Shown one piece after another: positions 15,179-25,736 of a stretch of DNA of 34,839 bases (the first letter of the stretch is position 1; each line of letters begins with the position of its first letter). The notes below the pieces were generated by a model that was not told the DNA's origin, ran no database searches, and saw only the letters and a list, made by a program, of their open reading frames with translations. Origin of the DNA: Sulfuricurvum sp. (GTDB lineage: Bacteria > Campylobacterota > Campylobacteria > Campylobacterales > Sulfurimonadaceae); contig NZ_JAQUHV010000021.1 in the NCBI RefSeq assembly GCF_028681615.1, positions 1-34,839 of the forward strand, given 5' to 3'. Position numbers and translations under genes: made by a program.

Positions 15179-16642
15179 CTAAAAATTCTTATCAAACCAA
15201 TCAGCCACCTGTGAACGGATCGTATGGCGTAACTGAATCCCCGCGACAAAATTATTGTGCTGAGCTTTATTGAGCAAACTGACAAGGGCATTGCGTCGTT
15301 TGGAGAGGAACGGGTGATCAATTTGTCCCGGGTCACCCATGATGACAAGCCGTGTTTCATCTCCCATACGGGTTCCGATAAGTTTGAGGGTGGCATTGGT
15401 CATATTTTGGGCCTCATCGATAATGACGAATTTACGTGAGATAGTCGTTCCGCGCAGGTGGGCGATGTCCATTACTTCAATATTGTATTTTTTCATAAAT
15501 ACTTCGGTAGCGTTTTCCCGTTTAATGGAATTGGTGTTGCCCGTGTATTCGACCCGTGCATCGATAGAGCGTTTGCTTTGATGCTCGATCGTAAAATTGA
15601 CTGCCGAGTAGAGGGGATACATAAAATAGCCGAGTTTTTGTTCTTCGTCCCCTTTACGAAATCCAAGTTCCGCCTGCTGATCGTTGGAAGTTACGGTGTT
15701 ACGGGCATAGACGATCCCCTCGACGATCCCTTCTTCTACCAATTCCAGTCCCGCTTGAAGCGCTACCAGTGTTTTCCCTGATCCGGTAGAACCTGCGACG
15801 ACGGTGACATAGTTTTGGGGATGGGTCATCATTGCGTAATAGAATTTTTGTTCCAGATTGAGAGGACGGACCAGCTCCTCGTTGAAATGTTCTCCGAAAC
15901 GTCGATCGAAATCGCACCATTCGATTTGGTTGTTAAAACAAAAAGCATGGCGCTGTATCCCTGTCTCGTACATCTCTGAAGAGGTACTGAGCGCTTTTTG
16001 TACAAACGTGATTTGATCAAAATTATGATGTTCGACATCTGCGGGAAGAGTAGGTGTCTCTTCATACTCATAGGTATACGTAAAGTCGATTTGTTCCGGA
16101 GCCTCGACACTGCTGTTTCGGATACTCTGGGTTCGGATTCCGCGGATTTCAGCAGCAATTCGAAACGACATATCGTTACTGAGGAGGGTGAGATCATAAT
16201 CATCGGCGATTTCAGCAATTTTCGCGTCATTTATCCCTTTTGGTTCGGAGAAATTATGCGATACTCGGTAGTTTTCTCGATGTACGATAAAGAGATCGAT
16301 GAGGTTGGCCTCTCCGCCATGGAGCGAACGGTCAAAATTGAGCGCTAATCGGTAGTAACGGTCATTTTTACACTCTTCCACATCAACATGCTTACGAACG
16401 CATGCAGGGAGTTCGATAAAGCTGATCGGTTCCCCCCATGCCGCATCGGCAAGTCGAAAAAATTCACGTGCCTGAAACCCTGCTTCAGAGCGCATGTCGT
16501 CTTTTTTGCTGTTGAGTTCGCCTAAAACGATATTAGTGATAACGATACCATTCTGGTTTTCATCACTGATTCGTAAAATATTGGTTGGATCATCAAGAAT
16601 AACGGAAGTGTCGAGGAGATAGCAGTTTTGAGTTGAACTCAT
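15179..16642 (-). CDS. PIN-PhoH family protein (predicted RNA-acting NTPase/nuclease)
   Basis: 487 residues. The N-terminal PIN nuclease domain (about 5-150) has its acidic residues in LLDTSVILDDP, LGELNSKKDD and LLSNDMSFRIAAE. The C-terminal PhoH-type P-loop ATPase (about 250-487) has Walker A AGSTGSGKTLVALQAG and Walker B KFVIIDEAQNMTNA, followed by TRMGDETRLVIMGDPGQID. PIN-PhoH proteins are thought to be RNA helicase-ribonucleases; the substrate is unknown. The ATG at 16642 is preferred to the GTG at 16645; AAGGG lies 9 bp upstream. It is 63 bp downstream of aroC on the same strand and may be transcribed separately. Confidence 0.9.
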   Translation of the reverse strand: MSSTQNCYLLDTSVILDDPTNILRISDENQNGIVITNIVLGELNSKKDDMRSEAGFQAREFFRLADAAWGEPISFIELPACVRKHVDVEECKNDRYYRLALNFDRSLHGGEANLIDLFIVHRENYRVSHNFSEPKGINDAKIAEIADDYDLTLLSNDMSFRIAAEIRGIRTQSIRNSSVEAPEQIDFTYTYEYEETPTLPADVEHHNFDQITFVQKALSTSSEMYETGIQRHAFCFNNQIEWCDFDRRFGEHFNEELVRPLNLEQKFYYAMMTHPQNYVTVVAGSTGSGKTLVALQAGLELVEEGIVEGIVYARNTVTSNDQQAELGFRKGDEEQKLGYFMYPLYSAVNFTIEHQSKRSIDARVEYTGNTNSIKRENATEVFMKKYNIEVMDIAHLRGTTISRKFVIIDEAQNMTNATLKLIGTRMGDETRLVIMGDPGQIDHPFLSKRRNALVSLLNKAQHNNFVAGIQLRHTIRSQVADWFDKNF

Positions 16643-16705
16643 CACAAAGAACCCTTTTTATAGGAATTCTCTATGGTAGTGAAAGAAAGCTTAAAGATAT
16701 TGAAA

Positions 16706-17779
16706 TTAGAGGTAATACGCTTTGATTCCGTTCATCGTGGAACCCATGTTGAGTAGTATCATATCAGCGATGACGAGCGCCGCCATCGATTCGGCAACGA
16801 CGGAGCCGCGTACGGCGACGCACGGGTCATGCCGCCCTTTTAGGGAAACGCTGACACTTTCGTTGGAGGTATTCGTACTCTCCTGATCGATAAAGATTGA
16901 TGGGGTAGGTTTAAAATGGACACGTAGAATAACATCGTCTCCGTTGCTCATACCGCCTAAAATCCCCCCTGAATGGTTGGATTTGAAGCCATTTGGCGTA
17001 ATCGGATCGTTGTTTTGGGAAGCGAGTAATTCTGCACTGTGAATTCCCTCTCCGATCTCAGCCGCTTTAACGGCGTTAATCCCCATCATCGCTTCTGCCA
17101 GGACCGCGTCGAGTTTGTAGTAGAGCCCCTCACCCAAACCGATAGGGAGACCGCTGATTTTGACGGTAGCCACTCCTCCGACCGAGTCATGTGCATTTTT
17201 AGCCTCTAAAATCGCCGCTTTTTGAGCTTCTTCAACGGTTTTATCCAAAGCGTAAATAGGACTCTCTTTCGGATAGTCAAAATCCAGATTCTGTGCTTCG
17301 ATACCGTGAATAGCGCTGATACCGCTTTGGAAATGGATTCCGAGTGTTTGAAGCATCAGTTTGGCTACTGCCCCTCCCGCAACCCGCGCCGCTGTTTCAC
17401 GTGCACTGGAACGTCCGCCGCCGCGATAATCGCGCAAACCGTATTTATGAAAATAGGTAAAATCGGCGTGTCCCGGTCGGAAAATATCTTTGACATTGGA
17501 GTAATCGCCGCTTTTTTGGTCGGTGTTGTAGATGACCATCATGATCGGTGTTCCGGTACTGAGACCTTCGAATACTCCGCTGAGGATCTCGACTTTGTCC
17601 GCTTCTTTGCGTGCGGTGGCGAATTCATTCTGCCCCGGTTTGCGGCGGTCAAGCTCACTTTGGATAAAGGCTTCGTCGATTTCAAGTCCTGCCGGAACAC
17701 CATCGAGTACACAGCCAATCGCTTTGCCGTGCGACTCACCGAATGTAGTCATTGTGAAACGTTCGCCAAACCGATTCAT
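16706..17779 (-). CDS. aroC: Chorismate synthase
   Basis: 357 residues, full length. Last step of the shikimate pathway: EPSP to chorismate, needing reduced FMN. The N-terminal signature [21 protein letters not shown] is essentially canonical (positions 9-29). Also seen are [30 protein letters not shown] and the C-terminal [20 protein letters not shown], which carry the flavin and phosphate-binding Arg/His residues. Its ATG overlaps the stop of rnc by 4 bp (ATGA), indicating coupled translation in the pyrG...aroC run. Confidence 0.98.
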   Translation of the reverse strand: MNRFGERFTMTTFGESHGKAIGCVLDGVPAGLEIDEAFIQSELDRRKPGQNEFATARKEADKVEILSGVFEGLSTGTPIMMVIYNTDQKSGDYSNVKDIFRPGHADFTYFHKYGLRDYRGGGRSSARETAARVAGGAVAKLMLQTLGIHFQSGISAIHGIEAQNLDFDYPKESPIYALDKTVEEAQKAAILEAKNAHDSVGGVATVKISGLPIGLGEGLYYKLDAVLAEAMMGINAVKAAEIGEGIHSAELLASQNNDPITPNGFKSNHSGGILGGMSNGDDVILRVHFKPTPSIFIDQESTNTSNESVSVSLKGRHDPCVAVRGSVVAESMAALVIADMILLNMGSTMNGIKAYYL

Positions 17780-18456
17780 TTGAGTTCCTTTGATAGCATT
17801 TCAAGAGCGATTTGTGCCGCTTCCTGCTGAGCTTGTTTTTTACTTTTTCCTTGTGCGGAGGCGTATCGTTTTCCGTCGATAATGACGGCAACTTCGAACT
17901 CTTTTTTGTGATCGGGTCCGTGTGCGGCGATCAATTGATATTCGGGTGTTGTCCCGTAATGGGCTTGGGTTAGCTCCTGCAGGGACGTTTTATAGTCTTT
18001 AAAGAGCGAATCAAGCGAAATGTCGGGATGAACGTGTTCGAGCAGTTTGATCGTGATCTCTTGTACTTTGCCCAAACCGGTTTCAAGATAGATTGCACCC
18101 ATGAGAGCTTCGAACGCATTTGAAAGCAATGAGCTTTTGGTCCGGCCGCTGTTGTTTTCTTCGGCATTGGAGAGATAGATGTATTCTCCTAATCCCAGAT
18201 GATTGGCCAAGGAGGTAAATCCCCCTTCGTTGACGAGAGAAGCGCGCATTTTGGAGAGTTTCCCCTCGTCGAAATCACGAAACTTGGTGTAGAGGTATTC
18301 TCCGACGATCAAGTCAAGTACGGCGTCGCCTAAAAACTCGAGTCGCTCATTATTGTAGGGCTGTTTATAGCTTTTATGCGTCAGCGCTTCAATAAGGAGC
18401 TCTTTGTTCTTAAAGGTGTACCCTAAGCGTTCTTGCAGGGTGGTTAAGTTGTCCAT
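17776..18456 (-). CDS. rnc: Ribonuclease III
   Basis: 226 residues. Double-strand RNA endonuclease for rRNA processing and antisense regulation. The nuclease domain has the signature [20 protein letters not shown] (about 35-54) and the second acidic site in [13 protein letters not shown]. The C-terminal dsRNA-binding domain (about 155-226) shows [11 protein letters not shown] and [20 protein letters not shown]. It abuts rnhA by one base and overlaps aroC by four, as in other Campylobacterota from memory (rnhA-rnc-aroC). Confidence 0.98.
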   Translation of the reverse strand: MDNLTTLQERLGYTFKNKELLIEALTHKSYKQPYNNERLEFLGDAVLDLIVGEYLYTKFRDFDEGKLSKMRASLVNEGGFTSLANHLGLGEYIYLSNAEENNSGRTKSSLLSNAFEALMGAIYLETGLGKVQEITIKLLEHVHPDISLDSLFKDYKTSLQELTQAHYGTTPEYQLIAAHGPDHKKEFEVAVIIDGKRYASAQGKSKKQAQQEAAQIALEMLSKELK

Positions 18457-18890
18457 TACGAGTGTATTCCTTTTTTAAATTTTTCCGCCTCTTCACGGGC
18501 GATTTGATCGCATTGTTCGTTTTCGATGTGACCGTTATGTCCGCGTACCCAGATACCGTGAATGTGGTGCGGTGCGGAGACTTTGATGTATTCTTGCCAC
18601 AAATCGGGATTTTTGACTTTGGCAAAGTTGCGTTTTATCCACCCCTCCAGCCATTCATTGATCCCTTTGATGACATAACTGGAATCCGAGATTATCGTTA
18701 CATCGCACGGCTCTTTAATCGCACGTAACCCCTCTATCACTCCGAGAAGCTCCATTCGATTATTGGTCGTATGCTCTTCCCCGCCGCGGACTATGCGTTC
18801 TTTGTCTCCGTAACGCAGGATAGCTCCATACCCGCCCGGTCCCGGATTGCCCAGTGCCGAACCGTCACTGAAGAGAGTTATTTTCTTCAA
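18456..18890 (-). CDS. rnhA: Ribonuclease HI
   Basis: 144 residues. Degrades RNA in RNA-DNA hybrids such as primers and R-loops. All four catalytic acidic residues are visible: Asp in [15 protein letters not shown], Glu in [12 protein letters not shown], Asp in [12 protein letters not shown] and Asp in [12 protein letters not shown], with His in VRGHNGH. The start is a TTG at 18890 with AAGGA just upstream, inside the end of the preceding TPR gene (26-bp overlap). The C-terminus shares one base with the start of rnc. Confidence 0.96.
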   Translation of the reverse strand: MKKITLFSDGSALGNPGPGGYGAILRYGDKERIVRGGEEHTTNNRMELLGVIEGLRAIKEPCDVTIISDSSYVIKGINEWLEGWIKRNFAKVKNPDLWQEYIKVSAPHHIHGIWVRGHNGHIENEQCDQIAREEAEKFKKGIHS

Positions 18891-19908
18891 ACCGTTCCTT
18901 TGTGAGGTTCATAATGCCGTGGACTGAATCAATCGCATGGCAATGCGGACAGCGGTGAAACGGCAAAAATGAGATTGCATTACATTCATCACACGTGTAT
19001 TCAAACTGCAATGTCGCTTTTTGCATACCGCATCGGTGCAAAGCGATGAGGGTATCGAGTTCGAAGATGGAACTTCCCTCTGCCAGATTAACCGATCTTT
19101 TGGCAGTAAAAAGCTCGCGCAAATACGTGTTGCTTGCAATTATATCCAAATCGAGATTTTCATCCCCAATCCGCCATAAAATATCGCTCAAACGGACACT
19201 CAGCGACTGGTCATAATGTTTCCATGCAAGCAGCGGACGGAAGGTAAAGAGCCATTCGAAAACCATATACCCGAGTTTATGGTGGCTCTCATAGAGCTCG
19301 ATAAGCTTTTGGGCTTTCTCGTCTATGCCGATACGGAGGTCGCCGATTAGGATACGGCATTCCAAATAAAGCTTTTCGCTTACCGTATCGGGAGAGAGTT
19401 CGAGAAGTGATTCCATCACTTCTAACGCTTTATCGTATTGCTGGAGATGTTCATAAATCAAAATGAGAAAATGCAGCGCCGATGGGGTTCTGGGATGATT
19501 TTGAAGAACTTGGAGGAAAGTCTGTCTGGAGCGTTCCAGAAAACCGGCTTTAAAAAAACTTTTTCCCAGTAACAGCAGGGCATCTTTTTGAAAAATAGGG
19601 TCGCGGTTTTTAGAGAGAAGTGCATGATAGATTTCAACGCTTTTCTCATAATTTCCCTGATGTTCGAAACTTTGAGCCAATAACAGCCATGATTCGCTGG
19701 AAAGAGAGTTTTGTTGTACTTGTTCAGTTAGTTTCTCTCCCTCTCCGATCGATTCGAATTTACCTAAAAACGATTCGAGATCACGTAGTTCTTTGGCGGC
19801 TTTATGCCGTCCCCACCAATAACTTAGGAAGGAGAGGATAAAAAGGAGAATAAAAAAAACGACAACACCGAAAAGGGGATCGCGAAATTCTATAAAAAAT
19901 GTGTCCAT
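18865..19908 (-). CDS. Membrane-anchored TPR protein with C-terminal zinc ribbon (LapB/YciM-like)
   Basis: 347 residues. An N-terminal membrane helix (about 12-32, GVVVFFILLFILSFLSYWWG) is followed by tetratricopeptide-like repeats (SWLLLAQSFEHQGNYEKSVE, ALLLLGKSFFKAGFLERSRQ, HFLILIYEHLQQYDKALEVM). It ends with a rubredoxin-like four-Cys knuckle (CDEC...CPHC). This is the architecture of LapB (YciM), which in E. coli presents LpxC to FtsH and controls lipopolysaccharide synthesis; that role is inferred here by layout only. It lies between the lipoprotein gene (6-bp gap) and rnhA (overlap). Confidence 0.75.
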   Translation of the reverse strand: MDTFFIEFRDPLFGVVVFFILLFILSFLSYWWGRHKAAKELRDLESFLGKFESIGEGEKLTEQVQQNSLSSESWLLLAQSFEHQGNYEKSVEIYHALLSKNRDPIFQKDALLLLGKSFFKAGFLERSRQTFLQVLQNHPRTPSALHFLILIYEHLQQYDKALEVMESLLELSPDTVSEKLYLECRILIGDLRIGIDEKAQKLIELYESHHKLGYMVFEWLFTFRPLLAWKHYDQSLSVRLSDILWRIGDENLDLDIIASNTYLRELFTAKRSVNLAEGSSIFELDTLIALHRCGMQKATLQFEYTCDECNAISFLPFHRCPHCHAIDSVHGIMNLTKERFEENNSLQ

Positions 19909-19914
19909 TTCGTA

Positions 19915-20376
19915 TTATAGCCGTGAAAAGGTTATTTCTCGAACGGTTTGCCCGTTCGGATTCAAAGTATAGAGAACGGAGGGCTCATTTGCATAGTGGC
20001 ACGTTGTGTTCTCACAGATCAAATCGGCTCGAGGTGTTAAGATGTCGCCGATCCCTTGGCGGTATTTGTTTTTGACCAAAGGGGAGATGATGAGAATGGA
20101 CGATATCTTTTTTCCGGAAGAATCAGAGCTGATTTGGGCTATTACGTTTTTCCCTCTCTTGATCTGATAGATCGATTCAGGGTGCTCAGGTGTGATTTGG
20201 CTAAATTTATCGAAGGTAAAACCGCTTAGACGGGTGTTTACTTCCTCGAACGGGGTACTCGGGTGGATGGAACCCAGTCCCTCTTCACTAATCGTGAGCG
20301 GATAGGGGAGATCGTTGTTCTGGGTTGAACACCCTGTGAGGATCAGAACGGCGGCAAGCGTGAGCAGGGCTTTCAA
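19915..20376 (-). CDS. Putative lipoprotein, unknown function
   Basis: 153 residues from a TTG start at 20376 that overlaps the recJ stop by four bases (TTGA), with GGAG about 10 bp upstream. A longer reading from 20421 would put an odd N-terminus before the signal peptide. The signal peptide [19 protein letters not shown] has a clear lipobox (LTGC), so it should be lipidated at the cysteine. The mature part includes LTISEEGLGSIHPSTPFEEV and a pair of cysteines (DLICENTTCHYANE). It resembles Campylobacterota lipoproteins with a DUF1131-like layout, but I cannot name the family with confidence. Confidence 0.7.
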   Translation of the reverse strand: MKALLTLAAVLILTGCSTQNNDLPYPLTISEEGLGSIHPSTPFEEVNTRLSGFTFDKFSQITPEHPESIYQIKRGKNVIAQISSDSSGKKISSILIISPLVKNKYRQGIGDILTPRADLICENTTCHYANEPSVLYTLNPNGQTVREITFSRL

Positions 20377-21968
20377 AATACCCGCTCCACCATGAGTTGA
20401 ATCGAAACCCGCCCGTTCCACTCATTTTTATTTACGGTATAGCTGCACGACATCTTTTTATCTTCAGGGCACGCTAGTGTCCGTCGGAAAGCGATCAGTT
20501 CGAGTGTTTTAGAACTCACACGGGAGGGGCGCAGTTCCAGACGACTGTGGGATTGATCACTGCCGAAAAGTTTGACGGTGACCACTTCTGCATCACGGAT
20601 CAGGAAACGGGGACGAGGGTTCCCCTCTCCGTACGGTTCAAACCGCTCTAAGATTTCCAATAGCTGAAAATTGATTGCTTCATGCTCTAATTCTCCGATA
20701 ATTTCGTTGATCGGAATAAAATCGGCAGGATTGACGTTTTTTGAGACCTCATTGATGCCTCTTTTAAAAGCTTCCACATTCTCAGCGTTTAAGGAGAGTC
20801 CTGCCGCCATTTTATGTCCGCCGAATTTGGAGAGCAGGTGCTCTTGGGATTTGATCAGGCTATAGAGATCGACATTTCCGATACTTCGGCCTGAGCCTTT
20901 GGCGATACCGTTATGGATACTCAGTACGATGGCAGGTTTTTGAAAATGGTTGACGAGCCGTGAAGCGACAATCCCGACAACTCCTTCATTCCAATGTTCA
21001 CCGGCAACGACGATGATTGCATCCATAGGATTAACGTGGTGCATCGCTTCGGCTGTTGTCTGGGCTTCTGTTTCTTTGCGCAGAGTATTGAGAGCAGTGA
21101 GAAGTTCGAATTGATGATACGCTTTTTCTGTCGTATCGGCCAGCAAAAAGTCGAGTGCAATTTTTGCATCTTCGAGCCGTCCGGCAGAGTTAATACGCGG
21201 CGCGATCTGAAAAGCAATATCCTCTGACGTAACAGTAGAACGGTTAAGAAAATCACGGATCAGGACAAAAGGGGAGAGGGTAGAACTTTGCATCATCTCC
21301 AGCCCTGTCTTGACAATGGCTCGATTGATTCCCACGAGCGGCATCACGTCGGCGATGATAGCAAGTGCTAAAAATGGGAAAAACTGCCGCATGTTGATGG
21401 AAAGTTCCAGCTCTTGTTTGAGCAGCCCCATCAGAAGCCATCCTACCTGCGCACCGCAAATTTCCTTGAATGGATAAGGACAATCGCTTTGTTTCGGGTT
21501 TATGATCGCATAGGCATTTGGAAGGGTATCAGAGGGTGTATGATGATCGGTAATAATGAGATCTATCCCTCTCTCTTTACACACTTCTGCGGCTTCAATC
21601 GCATTAATCCCGTTGTCAACGGTAAAAATAACATCAGCATCGAGCCGTTCGAGTACATTTTTCGAGACACCGTACCCATCTGTAAAACGGTTCGGTATCG
21701 TAGTGATGAGAGGGTATGGGATGAGGTCGAAAAATCGTTTGACGATGGCGGTAGAGGTAACACCGTCGACGTCATAGTCCCCTACCAATGCGATTCGCTC
21801 ATTATTTCGGATAGCATGGGCGAGCCGCTGGGCACCTTTTTGGGCATCTTTGAGTTGCCTTGGATGGGGGATATCGGAGAGCTTTTCGCTTTGCGCTTCA
21901 AAACGGCGTGCTAAAAAACTCCCGAGAGTTATATGATCGAGTAGGGGAACCTCAGGCAGGATTGGCAT
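20373..21968 (-). CDS. recJ: Single-strand DNA exonuclease RecJ
   Basis: 531 residues from the ATG at 21968 (a TTG at 21974 is also in frame). A 5'-3' single-strand exonuclease in recombination and mismatch repair. The DHH domain motifs are [31 protein letters not shown] and [11 protein letters not shown]. The DHHA1 domain has [26 protein letters not shown] and [12 protein letters not shown]. The C-terminal OB-like part has [11 protein letters not shown]. Slightly shorter than E. coli RecJ but with all catalytic motifs. It overlaps the end of pyrG by 17 bp. Confidence 0.96.
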   Translation of the reverse strand: MPILPEVPLLDHITLGSFLARRFEAQSEKLSDIPHPRQLKDAQKGAQRLAHAIRNNERIALVGDYDVDGVTSTAIVKRFFDLIPYPLITTIPNRFTDGYGVSKNVLERLDADVIFTVDNGINAIEAAEVCKERGIDLIITDHHTPSDTLPNAYAIINPKQSDCPYPFKEICGAQVGWLLMGLLKQELELSINMRQFFPFLALAIIADVMPLVGINRAIVKTGLEMMQSSTLSPFVLIRDFLNRSTVTSEDIAFQIAPRINSAGRLEDAKIALDFLLADTTEKAYHQFELLTALNTLRKETEAQTTAEAMHHVNPMDAIIVVAGEHWNEGVVGIVASRLVNHFQKPAIVLSIHNGIAKGSGRSIGNVDLYSLIKSQEHLLSKFGGHKMAAGLSLNAENVEAFKRGINEVSKNVNPADFIPINEIIGELEHEAINFQLLEILERFEPYGEGNPRPRFLIRDAEVVTVKLFGSDQSHSRLELRPSRVSSKTLELIAFRRTLACPEDKKMSCSYTVNKNEWNGRVSIQLMVERVF

Positions 21969-23580
21969 GTGCAAAAGTTGCTTTCACAAATCCGAGGATT
22001 GAGGCATTAGGACTTTGAAGACGTGAGGTGAATTCAGGGTGGAACTGTACCCCTAAAAACCACGGGTGGTTAGGAATTTCAACGGCTTCGATCAAACCGT
22101 GCGATTCGCCGGTTACGATCATTCCCGCTTTTTCGAGTGCTTCGCGGTAGGTTGGATTGGCTTCGTAACGGTGACGATGACGCTCATAAATGAGTGCTTG
22201 GTTGTCATACGCAGCGCGGAGGTTGGAGCCCTCTTTGGTTTCACATGGATATTCACCCAAACGGAGTGTTCCCCCCATCGGTGAATGGTGGGTTCTCAGC
22301 TGCGTTTCACCCGATTGGTCGATGAAATTATCGATCAGATAGATCATAGGATGGGTTGTTGCCGGGTTGAATTCGATAGAGTTGGCATCCTCATATCCCA
22401 GAACATTGCGGGCATATTCCACAATGGAGAGCTGCATTCCAAGACAGATACCCAAATACGGGATATTGTTCTCGCGGGCATAACGGATCGCTTGGATTTT
22501 TCCTTCGACACCACGATTTCCGAATCCTCCGGCAACAAGAACCGAATCACAGTCATTCAACAGTGCTTCCGCACCTTGCGTCTCGATTTTTTCGCTATCG
22601 ACCCAGTGGATGGAAACGCGGGTATCAAGATGGGCACCGGAATGGATGAGCGCTTCGATCAATGATTTGTACGACTCTTTGAGTTCCAAATATTTACCGA
22701 CAAAGCCGATGGTGACTTGGTGTTTTGGGGAGACGATTTTTTTGACCAAAGAATCCCATTGTTCCATATCGGGTTTCAGTTCGCCCAATTCCAACTCTTT
22801 GCTGATAGGGGTCAGAATGTTTTGTTGGAGAAAACTGAGCGGAACGGCATAAATGGTTTGCTCATCCATCGCTTCGATGATGCTGTCACTGCTGACGTCA
22901 CACGCGAGTGCGAGCTTCTTTTTAAAGGTTCTAGGGAGTTTTTCTTCGCTTCTTGCGATAATCATCTGTGGTGTGATACCGATGCGGCGAAGTTCCTGAA
23001 CCGAGTGTTGTGTCGGTTTGCTTTTATGTTCACCTGCGGCTTTGATAAACGGGATCAGGGTAACGTGGATAAAAAAGGTCCCTTCTACTTCGTCATCGTG
23101 TTTCATAGTACGAATCGCTTCCATAAACGGCAAACCTTCGATATCTCCGACGGTTCCGCCGAGTTCGACGACGAGGATATCGTGCCCTTCACCCGCTTTT
23201 TTGATCCGATCGACGATTTCGCCGACGATATGAGGGACGACTTGGATCGTTTGTCCGAGATATCCCCCCGTTCGTTCACGTTCGATAACGCTGCTGTAAA
23301 CTTGTCCTGTCGTAAAATTGCTGGTACGTAAAAATGACGCATCAAGGAACCGCTCATAGTTTCCGATATCCAGGTCGGTTTCAGCGCCGTCTTTTGTGAC
23401 GAATACTTCCCCATGTTCTAACGGACTCATAGTACCCGGATCGACGTTGATATACGGATCGATTTTGAGCATTCCGACCTCTTTGCCTGAGTGCTTGAGG
23501 AGTGCTCCGATGCTGGCTGCCGTGATCCCTTTTCCGAGTGAACTGAGTACACCGCCGGTTACAAAAATATATTTAGTCAT
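21952..23580 (-). CDS. pyrG: CTP synthase
   Basis: 542 residues, full length. Makes CTP from UTP, ATP and glutamine. The synthetase domain begins with [20 protein letters not shown] and includes [20 protein letters not shown]. The glutaminase domain (about 290-540) has the nucleophile cysteine in [18 protein letters not shown] and the His-Glu pair in [11 protein letters not shown]. It is the first gene of a minus-strand run reaching recJ and on toward aroC, with a good -10 box about 100 bp upstream. Confidence 0.98.
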   Translation of the reverse strand: MTKYIFVTGGVLSSLGKGITAASIGALLKHSGKEVGMLKIDPYINVDPGTMSPLEHGEVFVTKDGAETDLDIGNYERFLDASFLRTSNFTTGQVYSSVIERERTGGYLGQTIQVVPHIVGEIVDRIKKAGEGHDILVVELGGTVGDIEGLPFMEAIRTMKHDDEVEGTFFIHVTLIPFIKAAGEHKSKPTQHSVQELRRIGITPQMIIARSEEKLPRTFKKKLALACDVSSDSIIEAMDEQTIYAVPLSFLQQNILTPISKELELGELKPDMEQWDSLVKKIVSPKHQVTIGFVGKYLELKESYKSLIEALIHSGAHLDTRVSIHWVDSEKIETQGAEALLNDCDSVLVAGGFGNRGVEGKIQAIRYARENNIPYLGICLGMQLSIVEYARNVLGYEDANSIEFNPATTHPMIYLIDNFIDQSGETQLRTHHSPMGGTLRLGEYPCETKEGSNLRAAYDNQALIYERHRHRYEANPTYREALEKAGMIVTGESHGLIEAVEIPNHPWFLGVQFHPEFTSRLQSPNASILGFVKATFAHANPA

Positions 23581-23677
23581 TGAGTCATTCCTTAGCGCTT
23601 TAGTGTTTTTACGATGGGGTTAAATGGGTCGTGATGATCCAAAACGTCGACAAACTGCCGCTCTTCTTAAGGAACGT

Positions 23678-23683
23678 ATTATA
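23678..23683 (-). promoter_or_regulatory. Predicted -10 box of the pyrG operon
   Basis: On the minus strand the gap before pyrG contains TATAAT in an AT-rich setting (AGTATATAATACG), about 98 bp upstream of the start codon. No convincing -35 box is present, which is common in this phylum. The remainder of 23581-23812 holds no recognisable gene. Confidence 0.4.
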
Positions 23684-23812
23684 TACTTTTAAGACTTATA
23701 AATAGCTACTTGAAAAATAAAAAAGTGCATAAGTCGGCAGGAATGCTCTAACAAAGAGAACCTAGTGTAAATGCAGCCGGTCGGGAAAGATTCCGTAGGC
23801 ATAAGGAAATCA

Positions 23813-25420
23813 GTGGAATCGGCACTCTATTACGTCACAACGGCTCTTGGGATATCCATTGTCGTCAACCTGATATTAAAACGGTTAGGGATTTCACAAA
23901 TCATCGGCTACATTATGACCGGAGTAGTAGTCGCGTATGCATTTGATTTGCGCCACATGGCCAATTCGCATGCGCTGGAATCGATTGCTGAGTTCGGAAT
24001 CGTTTTTTTGATGTTTACGATCGGTTTGGAAATGTCATTGCAACGCCTTGCAACGATGAAAATCGATGTTTTTTTCAACGGTTTTCTGCAAACGACGATC
24101 ACTGCCGCTATCTTTTTGGCGTTGACTTACGGTGTTTTTCATCTTAATTTGGCGACATCCTTGATTGTTTCGATGTCGTTGGCCCTCTCTTCAACTGCGG
24201 TAGTATTGAGCTATCTCAAATCGACCAAAGAGATCACCCGGCCGTACGGACAAAGATCAATGGGGATACTGATCTATCAAGACATTGCCGTTATCCCCAT
24301 TCTCTTATTGATCGGATTTTTAGGGACGGGCGGAGATATCGTTTCGGTTTTGATTCAAACGGCATTGAGTGCTATCGTGATCGTCGGATTGTTGTTTGTT
24401 GTGGGAAAAAAGGTGATGGCATGGCTGCTCCATTTTTCCTCTACAAGCAATGTCGAAGAACTTTTTATGGGCTCGGTTCTCCTTATCGTCGTTGGAGCTT
24501 CCTTGGCGGTGCATGCTTTCGGCTTTACTTATTCGCTTGGGGCGTTTATCGCAGGGATGATTATTGCGGAAACCCGTTATCATCATAAAGTCGAATCGGA
24601 CATTGCACCATTTAAAGATCTTCTTTTGGGAACGTTTTTCGTCACAGTCGGGATGAAAATCGATTTGGCATTTTTTGCGGCACATGCACTTGAGGTAATG
24701 GGATTATTGATCGCTATTATGCTGATAAAAGCGATTGTCATTTTCGGTGTCGTCAACATCTATTCAAAATCCAAAACAGCGTTTAAAGCTTCTATCGCAA
24801 TGGCACAGGTCGGAGAATTTTCATTTGCGGTTTTTGCATTGGCGAGCAATCACCAACTTTTAGACGGGGCTTTGTCACAAATGTTGGTATTGGCAGTTGT
24901 CTTGTCATTACTGATCACCCCTTTTATTCTCTCCAATATTTCAAAAATAAGCGCTTTTTTCTTTCGTGAACCGGGGGCTGTTGAAGATTTTAGTATGCTA
25001 AGTACGGAAAAAAATCATATTTTAGTATGCGGATACGGTATCGTCGGACGTTTTGTCGTCAAAGCGCTCCGAGCGGAAGGGGTCAAATACATTATTATTG
25101 ACAACAGTTATAAGCATGTGCAAGAGGCGATAGCCCATGGAGAAAAAGCGTATTACGGAGATATGTCGAAAACGGCTATTTTGGACAAAGTGCATGCTGC
25201 CGATGCTGCGAGCGTTATCGTAACATTGGATAATCTAGAGAAAAAACGGTTGATTTGCGAAGCAGTTTTAGGCTATGCACCCAAAGCAAAAGTGGTGGTT
25301 AAAGTTGTCAGTCTTGAAGAGAAGCGAACGTTACGCGATCTTCCGATCAGCGTAACGGTAGATGGAAAACGCGAAGTTGCGGCCCGCCTTGTAAGCGAAG
25401 CCCTTTATTGTGACATATGA
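23813..25420 (+). CDS. CPA2-family cation/proton antiporter with TrkA-N domain (Kef type)
   Basis: 535 residues from the GTG at 23813, which has AAGGA 6 bp upstream; an ATG at 23771 would add 14 polar residues without a good ribosome-binding site. About 12 transmembrane helices span residues ~1-385, with family features ALESIAEFGIVFLMFTIGLE and LSLALSSTAVVLSYL. A cytoplasmic Rossmann-type TrkA-N (RCK) domain follows (HILVCGYGIVGRFVVKALRAE, then IIDNS), binding a nucleotide that gates transport. It probably exchanges K+ or Na+ for protons. Close to YbaL/KefB types; no glutathione-gating partner gene is adjacent. It stands alone on the plus strand. Confidence 0.92.
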   Translation: MESALYYVTTALGISIVVNLILKRLGISQIIGYIMTGVVVAYAFDLRHMANSHALESIAEFGIVFLMFTIGLEMSLQRLATMKIDVFFNGFLQTTITAAIFLALTYGVFHLNLATSLIVSMSLALSSTAVVLSYLKSTKEITRPYGQRSMGILIYQDIAVIPILLLIGFLGTGGDIVSVLIQTALSAIVIVGLLFVVGKKVMAWLLHFSSTSNVEELFMGSVLLIVVGASLAVHAFGFTYSLGAFIAGMIIAETRYHHKVESDIAPFKDLLLGTFFVTVGMKIDLAFFAAHALEVMGLLIAIMLIKAIVIFGVVNIYSKSKTAFKASIAMAQVGEFSFAVFALASNHQLLDGALSQMLVLAVVLSLLITPFILSNISKISAFFFREPGAVEDFSMLSTEKNHILVCGYGIVGRFVVKALRAEGVKYIIIDNSYKHVQEAIAHGEKAYYGDMSKTAILDKVHAADAASVIVTLDNLEKKRLICEAVLGYAPKAKVVVKVVSLEEKRTLRDLPISVTVDGKREVAARLVSEALYCDI

Positions 25421-25421
25421 T

Positions 25422-25736
25422 TTATTTTGGAGGTTGTTCAGTAACGAGCCATTGGAGATAGCGGATTGACCAGTCTAGATCTTCCAATGCTACGTCAACC
25501 GCTTCGAGCGGCTGGTCCAAATGGGCTTTTAATTCTTTAAGACGTTGCTTCAAATATTGAGCCATAGAGTAATAGGTATTGAGCGAAGTGTCATCCTGCG
25601 CTTTGATAATCAGATCTTCGAGCGTCTCGACGAGGGCTTTTTCATTCGGAAAAATATTTCCCGCTTTACGAAGGGTACGCTGCACTTTTTGCAGATGCGG
25701 CATATCGACTTTGAATTTTTCAGGATTTGCGGACAT
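25422..25736 (-). CDS. Small conserved helical protein, unknown
   Basis: 104 residues, highly charged and predicted almost wholly helical, with heptad-like stretches (YYSMAQYLKQRLKELKAHLD). It ends with two tryptophans (DLDWSIRYLQWLV). No signal peptide or membrane segment. The ATG overlaps the pyrE stop (TAATG), so it is translated with pyrE. The stop lies 2 bp from the convergent antiporter stop. I do not recognise a named family; it looks like one of the small proteins conserved in Sulfurimonas-type genomes. Confidence 0.65.
   Translation of the reverse strand: MSANPEKFKVDMPHLQKVQRTLRKAGNIFPNEKALVETLEDLIIKAQDDTSLNTYYSMAQYLKQRLKELKAHLDQPLEAVDVALEDLDWSIRYLQWLVTEQPPK

Noticed and set aside
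22717..23331. 204-codon plus-strand frame inside pyrG
   Set aside because: Antisense shadow of a full-length, highly conserved CTP synthase.
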